The notes beneath the pieces are model-generated. The model was not told the origin of the DNA. It did no database searches and saw only the letters and a list, made by a program, of their open reading frames with translations. From an archaeon (GTDB taxonomy: Archaea > Iainarchaeota > Iainarchaeia > CSSED10-239), in the NCBI GenBank assembly GCA_029563035.1, contig JAKQTP010000057.1, positions 1 to 6,176 on the forward strand: a stretch of DNA of 6,176 nt, in the 5' to 3' direction. Numbering within the stretch: the stretch's first letter is position 1; every line of letters starts with the position of its first letter. Made by a program: the position numbers and the translations under genes. Below are positions 6,165-6,176 of the stretch, in pieces.

Positions 6165-6176
6165 ATGACCGAATTT
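6165..6176 (+). CDS. Start of a further gene (first codons only)
   Basis: An ATG 4 nt after the stop of the 32-residue gene opens Met-Thr-Glu-Phe and runs off the window. The tight spacing matches the genes before it, but four codons say nothing about function. Confidence 0.3.

Overview
The window is AT-rich bacterial DNA that looks like an accessory or mobile region. No gene fixes the taxon. Low GC, tight gene packing, almost no Shine-Dalgarno sequences, and a lexA promoter that would give a nearly leaderless mRNA fit an uncultured lineage such as Patescibacteria (CPR). That assignment is a weak inference. The canonical TTGCAC-N17-TATAAT promoter argues against Bacteroidota. All genes use TAA or TAG stops, and no in-frame TGA recoding is needed.

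Minus strand, 3820 down to 1: a tightly packed type III restriction-modification operon. It reads mod (beta-class adenine methyltransferase, DPPYNTG ... FAGSGTT), then a 237-residue accessory protein with a PD-(D/E)XK-like nuclease signature, then res (DEAH helicase/translocase, cut off by the window start after 384 residues). Junctions are 1 and 2 nt. Base composition is mosaic: the central specificity part of mod and the accessory gene are much poorer in GC than res and the ends of mod.

3821-3938 is a 118-bp divergent promoter region. A good promoter drives lexA rightward, with a 15-bp perfect palindrome on its -10 and an 11-bp-period direct repeat in its spacer. A weaker candidate promoter drives mod leftward.

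Plus strand, 3939-5454: lexA, complete with Ala-Gly cleavage site and Ser-Lys catalytic dyad, is followed by a 271-residue orphan protein with a probable C-terminal winged helix and then a Rho-independent terminator. The two genes are probably one transcript.

Plus strand, 5508-6176: a run of very small genes. They are a 109-residue (or 88-residue) beta-rich protein resembling a filamentous-phage ssDNA-binding protein, a large hairpin, a 55-residue single-span membrane protein with acidic N-terminus and basic C-terminus, a 32-residue membrane protein, and the first codons of another gene. Size, order and topology recall the gene V / VII / IX / VIII block of filamentous phages (Inoviridae). The best candidate for an undescribed system is therefore an inovirus-like element whose left part may include the lexA-type regulator and the orphan winged-helix protein, adjacent to an R-M island. 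This rests on architecture, not on demonstrated homology. No intergenic stretch exceeds 300 bases, and no tRNA, rRNA, CRISPR array or insertion sequence was seen.
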